Assembly (NCBI RefSeq): GCF_040115645.1
Contig: NC_089547.1
Location: forward strand, 5,642,001 to 5,706,000
Origin: Euwallacea fornicatus
Taxonomy: Eukaryota; Arthropoda; Insecta; Coleoptera; Curculionidae
DNA length: 64,000 nucleotides
Reading direction: 5' to 3'
The notes beneath the pieces are model-generated. The model was not told the DNA's origin. It saw only the letters and a list, made by a program, of their open reading frames with translations, and made no database searches. Shown here piece after piece: positions 60,186 to 64,000 of this stretch. Within the stretch, counting starts at the first letter, position 1. Each line of letters opens with the position of its first letter. A program made the position numbers and the translations under genes.

Positions 60186-60954
60186 TTGGGTCTAAACGTA
60201 AATTCCTGCCGATTTTTTGTCGTAGAGTAACCCCCTGAAATGTTTACCTCTTATTTCCGGACACCCTGCATACGAAAGCCGCTCTAATTTACTTTCCAGT
60301 AGTGATCGGACATTTTTTATTTATTTATTATTTTTTTTTTTGAGTTTCTCATAGTAAATCACCGCAGAACAGGCATTGAAAGATTAACAACAATCCGATT
60401 TGTCAACATTTTAGCTCTTGTTCCGTAAAGTTTTATATTTTTTGAAATTTAAATCTCATCGAACAACACCGAAAATCTGGAAGTTGCCAGTTGGCATGAA
60501 GTGCCCTGGCTCCGAATAGTCCTAAGGAAGGCCAATGATTTCGCTGTTCCAAACGTTATCCTAAAGAATCAATTGTTCGCGTTTCAATTTTCTCACGAGA
60601 GATGCTGTTTCTCGAAAATGCAAAGACGAGGTAGCGAAAAACCGATGTGACACCCATTTAGTTGCTACCTGTACGTTTTCACGCTTCCTACCTGTTTGCC
60701 AGCTTCCCCGAACAGAGGGGTTAGACATACTTTCACGAGTGATGCTCGAGCAAATCCCCAGACACTACTTTTGACATGCTTTATTAGTTTTTTTCTAATT
60801 TTCCTCCAGCAAAGTTCCGGCTACAGTTTCGAATTCAAAGTTTCCTACAAGTTTCTGAAATTGTCGGACGCCAGACTCCGTTACGGAAACCAAACCCAGA
60901 GGACCTACAGGGGCAAACTCAGCGTCGGAAGTTATTGCGACCGCTTGTTCGAAG
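44237..60954 (+). CDS. LDLa and CUB domain protein, secreted or membrane, partial
   Basis: Four exons joined by matching phases and good splice sites: 44237-44409, 51470-51600, 58653-58853, 60810-60954. The first encodes a hydrophobic segment (ILRIITTIAILATTYS), a likely signal peptide or anchor, then an LDL-receptor class A repeat with six Cys and the calcium-binding DCDDGSDE. The next three build one CUB domain: CNISYFGVVGRTYELEV; CYLNL then VSFESFAIGTFES; C at VGCPEGYISI; GGKWCGSAWG; and SSGYSFEFKVSY. The last exon ends SVGSYCDRLFEG, which looks like the run-up to a second CUB. The start codon (upstream) and the 3' part (beyond the window) are missing. Introns of 7.06, 7.05 and 1.96 kb hold a mariner, a foldback element, a 284-bp repeat and a MITE. 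Insect neuronal receptor auxiliary proteins (Neto/SOL-1-like) also combine CUB and LDLa; the exact orthologue is unknown. Confidence 0.8.
45237..46542 (+). mobile_element. mariner element, inactive
   Basis: 1306 bp, the classic mariner size, flanked by TA (45235-45236 and 46543-46544). The ends are imperfect inverted repeats: left CCAGGCGCGCAACCAAGG, right reverse complement CTGGGCGCGCAACTGAGT. It lies in the first known intron of the LDLa-CUB gene, in the same orientation, and encloses a broken mariner transposase. Confidence 0.85.
45413..46452 (+). pseudogene. mariner transposase, frameshifted
   Basis: Starts MSSFVPNKQHLREALLAFLL, then breaks at a TAA. In the next frame come EEAYDQRVPSKTT, RFRSGDFDIEDEKRSGRPK (the helix-turn-helix linker and GRPR-like motif), TGKIQKEAKWMPHELTERQ and RRIVTGVEKWTYF, where the family has TGDEKW: the first catalytic Asp is replaced by Val. 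Further on, LQHDNAPS holds the second Asp and PDLGPSDFHLF the third, in the mariner DD34D arrangement. At least two frameshifts plus the Asp loss rule out activity. It ends in GEGRYFE before a long A-tract. Confidence 0.85.
48896..50003. mobile_element. Foldback (long inverted repeat) element, full length
   Basis: 1108 bp flanked by TA (48894-48895 and 50004-50005). Left arm 48896-49320 and right arm 49570-50003 are inverted copies of one another along almost their whole length (about 425-434 bp) with scattered mismatches, around a loop of about 249 bp. The termini read CGGGGTGTCC (left) and CTGGGTGTCC (right, reverse complement). No transposase frame. The termini and TA target suggest mobilisation by a Tc1/mariner-superfamily enzyme. 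Located in an intron of the LDLa-CUB gene. Confidence 0.85.
54513..55082 (+). other. 189-codon open frame, unrecognised
   Basis: A forward open frame that includes LLKLQAHHALNAHLLFHVRR and a tail with CIRIHAVTAAGILYVVD. It is longer than expected by chance for this base composition. A second forward frame over 54728-54958 also has coding-like content (KICDWFVQSALQQFSS, SDLELAKIHTRRSRLLNEHS). No domain recognised. It lies inside an intron of the LDLa-CUB gene, about 220 bp before the 284-bp repeat, so it may be decayed transposon sequence. Confidence 0.25.
55307..55590 (+). repeat. 284-bp dispersed repeat, copy B (SINE-like)
   Basis: Same orientation as copy A at 40835-41118, 279 of 284 positions identical by eye, no indels. 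Inserted in the second known intron of the LDLa-CUB gene. Confidence 0.8.
58174..58300. repeat. Probable transposon fragment with ACAGGGT-type motifs
   Basis: Two direct ACAGGGT motifs (58176 and 58265) flank a stretch with GGGGTAACTCTACGAGTG and a run of A. A similar TACAGGGTGAGC occurs at 57768. Such motifs are typical of insect DNA-transposon ends, but no opposite end was found, so limits are uncertain. Confidence 0.3.
59787..60268. mobile_element. MITE-like element with inverted ends
   Basis: 482 bp. The left end CGGGGTGTCCGGAAATTAGA matches the reverse complement of the right end, CAGGGTGTCCGGAAATAAGA. Similarity continues about 60-75 bp inward (AGGTAAA-ATTTCA, CTACGAC, AAAAAT-GGC). TA precedes the left end; the right flank reads CA, so the duplication is mutated. 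No coding capacity. A (TC)n run at 60160-60185 lies inside. Located in the 1.96-kb intron of the LDLa-CUB gene. Confidence 0.75.
60160..60185. repeat. (TC)n microsatellite
   Basis: About 13 TC units inside the MITE-like element. Confidence 0.9.
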
Positions 60955-61980
60955 GTAAAAATGCTGTTTATTATGTATATAACGTCTAGTTTATAGTGCC
61001 AGCTCTAACAAAACTTCCTCTTGAAGCAGCGGATTAGATAAGTTTGCCTGTTTTATGGGTGTTAGTTGCTTATTAGTCCGAGGAAACTCGCGGACCTTTA
61101 GGGAATTTCGGTTCTTCACATACTGAACGAACGAACGAAAGAAAACTACGCACGTACGCATGTACGTATGTGCACGCGTACATTGAGCAGTGCGGTGACG
61201 CCATAAGAGTTCTAAAAGAAAACGGAACTTTTTCGTCATTTTCAATGCCTTTGCTCTTGCCAAAAATTAATGACGATGCGCCGTCGCCTGACGGCCCCGA
61301 AACTGGAGCGTACCTTAAGTCTGCCCTATAAATAAACAATGAGCCATATTTGCCTCGAAGTATCATTTTACGACCTCCTGTGCTAAAGTCCACGTTTTCG
61401 TTATTCATAGAATACACGTGGTTTTCGAGTAAGGCTTAACAATGTATCATTTTGTATGATCCTCTCGACTTTACGTCTAGTTGTCATAGGGGAGTTAAAA
61501 CACTGTATGTTGCATGAAGATGAATGTTTTACATATGTGAAATATTATCTTAGTCCTGCAAGTGGTGGAGAATAAAGATTCCTCAGGGATCCCTTGGCTT
61601 GGTACGAATGGCTGGATTAACTGTGTAGACAACCGGATAAAATTTAATACCCTCGTAAAGCTGCGAGGGGCTTAAAGGAAAAATATCGACGAAACGGTAT
61701 ATATTTATTCGTTTCGGGAGTGTTAAGGGCCAAACTTTATTTTCGGTTAAATAGCGTCGTTAAAGGTCAACGAATACCAGATAAAACCGAAAATTCATGT
61801 GTGTGACTAAAATTCGGGTTTACGACACTCGGGCGGGGATACTCTGTGGGAAAGGAAAGAAACGTGTCAAGTTCGCACGTATCGTTCGACGCAGAGATAA
61901 TCAGAAGATGGGGCCTGGAACGAGCACAGAATCCAAGGACTGCAATTCTCGATGAAGAATTTGTCAAATGCACGTAAATA

Positions 61981-63534
61981 CAGTGCTTTAAAAAAAGATC
62001 GTAAAATACTTAAAGACGTAATAGTACGGACCAAAATAAGGAAAAAAGTCTTAGTATACACGGGTCCGCAAAGCAACGGTTTCGGAGATACGGAAGGTTA
62101 TTCTTCTTTGAAAGACTTATTTCTGATTACTTAATGCATGTTTATTTTCTACAAATAACAATAAAAACCTCTAACAAAAGCAAAAAATACAGTTACATAA
62201 GGTGTTCGAAGTGCCCTCCTTCCGTTTCCAAGCAGGCCCCACATCGTCATCCGAAGGATATTCGAACCCCTTCTAAGACCCCCTCGTTGGCTCGGATTTG
62301 TTGGCGTTCTTGATTAACCTGTAGCTGCAGCTCCTCGAGGATATTTATAGGAGTACCATTGACAAACGTTTTCAAATATCCCCCCCCCCCCAAAAAAAAA
62401 AAAAAGAAATCTAGACGATTTAAATCGAGCGATCTTGCAGGCCACAATACAGGTCCCGCCCCTTCCTACCCGTCTACGTGGAAAAGTTTGGTCTAAATGT
62501 TCTCTAGCGGCAATCGAAAAATGAGCTGGAGCACCATCGCGGTGAAACCGCACTTGTTGCCTTCGGTCCAAAGGAACGTCGTCGAAAAGATCGCCCATAG
62601 TGTTTTGCAGAAGGTTCAAGTGAGCAACGCCTGTTAGTCGGTTTGGCAGAAAGACGGGACCTGTCGCCTGCAACACCCATCCAAATGTTTAACGAAAAAC
62701 GTGTCTGATGTCCAGATTCCATTGGAGCATGGGGATTTTCATCGACCCGAATATGTGCATTGTGAATATTAACAACTCTATTTCGGGCGAATCCGGCCTC
62801 GTCAGTAAAAAAAAGTTGGCGAGAAAACGAGGGTTTCCGGCATCGCTGCGTAGATACCAGCGGGAAAACAACTAAACGTGCTCGATGATCAAGTGGATTA
62901 AAGGCCTGTACTCGTCGTACATGGTATGGATGAAGCAGCTCCTCGTGGAGGATTCTCCAAACAAGCGAAACTCTAATTCCTACCGCAGCCGATATCGCTC
63001 GCGTCCTCGTCCCTGGACCGTGCTCTATCCGTGCTTCTACTTTAGGAGTAGATGCTGACCTCGATCTTCCGGATAACATAGCATCGTTTGTTCGACGAAC
63101 CGATTATCACGCCATCTTTGATGAATTGTTCCAAACATACTATGTGAAGGAATCTGGCGATTTGGATAAGCTTCAGCGCGAAGACGTCGCCCTTTGGTGG
63201 CACTACCGTCAGCACGACCACACATGAAATGCGCGTCGGTTGATTCTGTGTTAGAGTAAACGGCCGTAGCAAATGAAAACTTGTACACAGACAACAATCA
63301 GATGGTTGATGTTCACATCGCGATAAGAAAATGCAAGTTTTTGCAATATGAAAAATTTGGTAAAAAATAAGAATAATTTTTGTTCGTTTGTAAATAAATA
63401 AGTCTTAAAGGAAAAAACTTTCCGCATCTCCGAAATCGTTATTTCGCGAACCCAAGTTTACTACGACTTTTTTACTCGTTTTGGTCCGTACCATTACCTC
63501 TTTAAATATTTACCATTCTTTTTTTGACACCCTG
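61981..63534 (-). mobile_element. Tc1/IS630-type transposon with inverted ends of about 145 bp, inactive
   Basis: 1554 bp flanked by TA (61979-61980 and 63535-63536). The left arm (61981 to about 62124) and right arm (about 63394 to 63534) are inverted copies over roughly 145 bp, sharing segments such as AATAGTACGGACCAAAA / AATGGTACGGACCAAAA and TTTCGGAGAT-CGGAA. The termini are CAGTGCTTT and CAGGGTGTC. A broken transposase lies between the arms on the reverse strand. Located 3' of the last visible LDLa-CUB exon, probably in its next intron. Confidence 0.85.
62193..63297 (-). pseudogene. Tc1/IS630-superfamily transposase, frameshifted
   Basis: Reading right to left: HFMCGRADGSATKGRRLRAE and AEAYPNRQIPSH (N-terminal region), then RAISAAVGIRVSLVWRILHE (helix-turn-helix), LLHPYHVRRVQA, FTDEAGFARNRVVNIHNAH (first catalytic Asp), HQTRFSLNIWMGV, FHRDGAPAHFS (second Asp) and RSLDLNRLDFFF (third catalytic position), ending HFEHLM. 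The parts fall in all three frames. A C12/A14 homopolymer (62380-62405) disrupts the frame after the third motif. The layout resembles a DDE family common in ants and beetles with HDGAPPHF and SPDLSPLDF motifs. Confidence 0.8.
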
Positions 63535-63536
63535 TA

Positions 63537-64000
63537 TACGTGCAACGCTTTATTGCAGGCCAGAATTCCACAATTTACATTGAAGTTTTACAATGAATTT
63601 ACAATGACCTAATGAATCAACTACGAAACGGTCCCTTTCTAATTGCATAACTCAATTTCGAGGAAACATCCGATAACCAAGCTGGTAACGAACATTCTAA
63701 TTCCCTTCATTTTACTCTTTTATGAGGGAAAATTTTACAGTATAATTCATAATTTATTGCAATGTACAAACCGAACGGTAACTTTTCCATGGCGAGCTAT
63801 CCCGGATAGAGACGTTTCACCTGCACACAGTGTGCATTTATTACTGAAAACGGTGTCGTGTTTGCCTCCTAAAATAACACTGCTTAAGAAAGATGGCGCA
63901 TAATTTATTTACGATGCAAATACGTTTTGATGTTGTATGACCCGATTAAGTTGGAAACAACGTGCAACGTAAGCTGTTTCTGGAACATGCATGTTTCTCG
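63537..64000. other. Right-edge stretch, no recognised feature
   Basis: Probably intron of the LDLa-CUB gene, whose next exon was not found before the window end. Confidence 0.4.

Noticed and set aside
1..64000. CRISPR arrays, bacterial operons, rRNA and snRNA genes
   Set aside because: None seen; the window is eukaryotic with spliced genes, and no spaced short direct repeats or rRNA/snRNA signatures were found.

Overview
The window is eukaryotic nuclear DNA from an insect, probably a beetle. Coding exons are interrupted by very short GT-AG introns (mostly 46-71 bp), the proteins read as arthropod orthologues (an arthropod-type SMYD lysine methyltransferase, Polycomb, a GRHPR-type reductase), and Tc1/mariner and piggyBac relics are scattered between them. 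The order is inferred from general resemblance only; no database search was possible.

Layout. About 1-9.0 kb is mostly non-coding; one credible terminal exon lies at about 2.66-2.95 kb with an AATAAA 31 bp after its stop. Three identical tRNA-Pro(TGG) genes sit at 9.07, 9.48 (reverse) and 10.75 kb. A compact gene block follows: a SET/MYND methyltransferase (13.76-16.39 kb, 7 exons, 529 aa) and a glyoxylate/hydroxypyruvate reductase (17.12-18.44 kb, 7 exons, 322 aa), both forward, then a piggyBac deletion derivative (18.89-19.92 kb) and Polycomb on the reverse strand (21.01-22.43 kb, 4 exons, 356 aa). From about 22.5 to 37 kb I see only weak coding relics, a tRNA-like relic and a CpG-rich patch.

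From about 37 kb the window is rich in DNA transposons: a dead Tc1-like element with long terminal inverted repeats (37.1-38.7 kb), a truncated and a full copy of a foldback element (40.06 and 48.9 kb), a dead mariner (45.2-46.5 kb), a short TIR element (59.8-60.3 kb) and a dead Tc1/IS630-type element with inverted repeats of about 145 bp (62.0-63.5 kb). A 284-bp repeat occurs twice (40.84 and 55.31 kb). Several of these lie in the large introns of one forward-strand gene whose exons I could join by matching intron phases: signal segment plus LDLa (44.2 kb), then one CUB domain split over three exons (51.5, 58.65 and 60.8 kb), running off the right edge.

The host genes act in chromatin silencing (Polycomb), protein methylation (SMYD), 2-hydroxyacid metabolism (GRHPR) and extracellular or cell-surface recognition (LDLa-CUB). 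Nothing suggests a shared pathway. I found no convincing novel molecular system; the most interesting items are the transposon derivatives, the 284-bp repeat, and a 25-bp block lying exactly 40 bp upstream of two of the tRNA genes.
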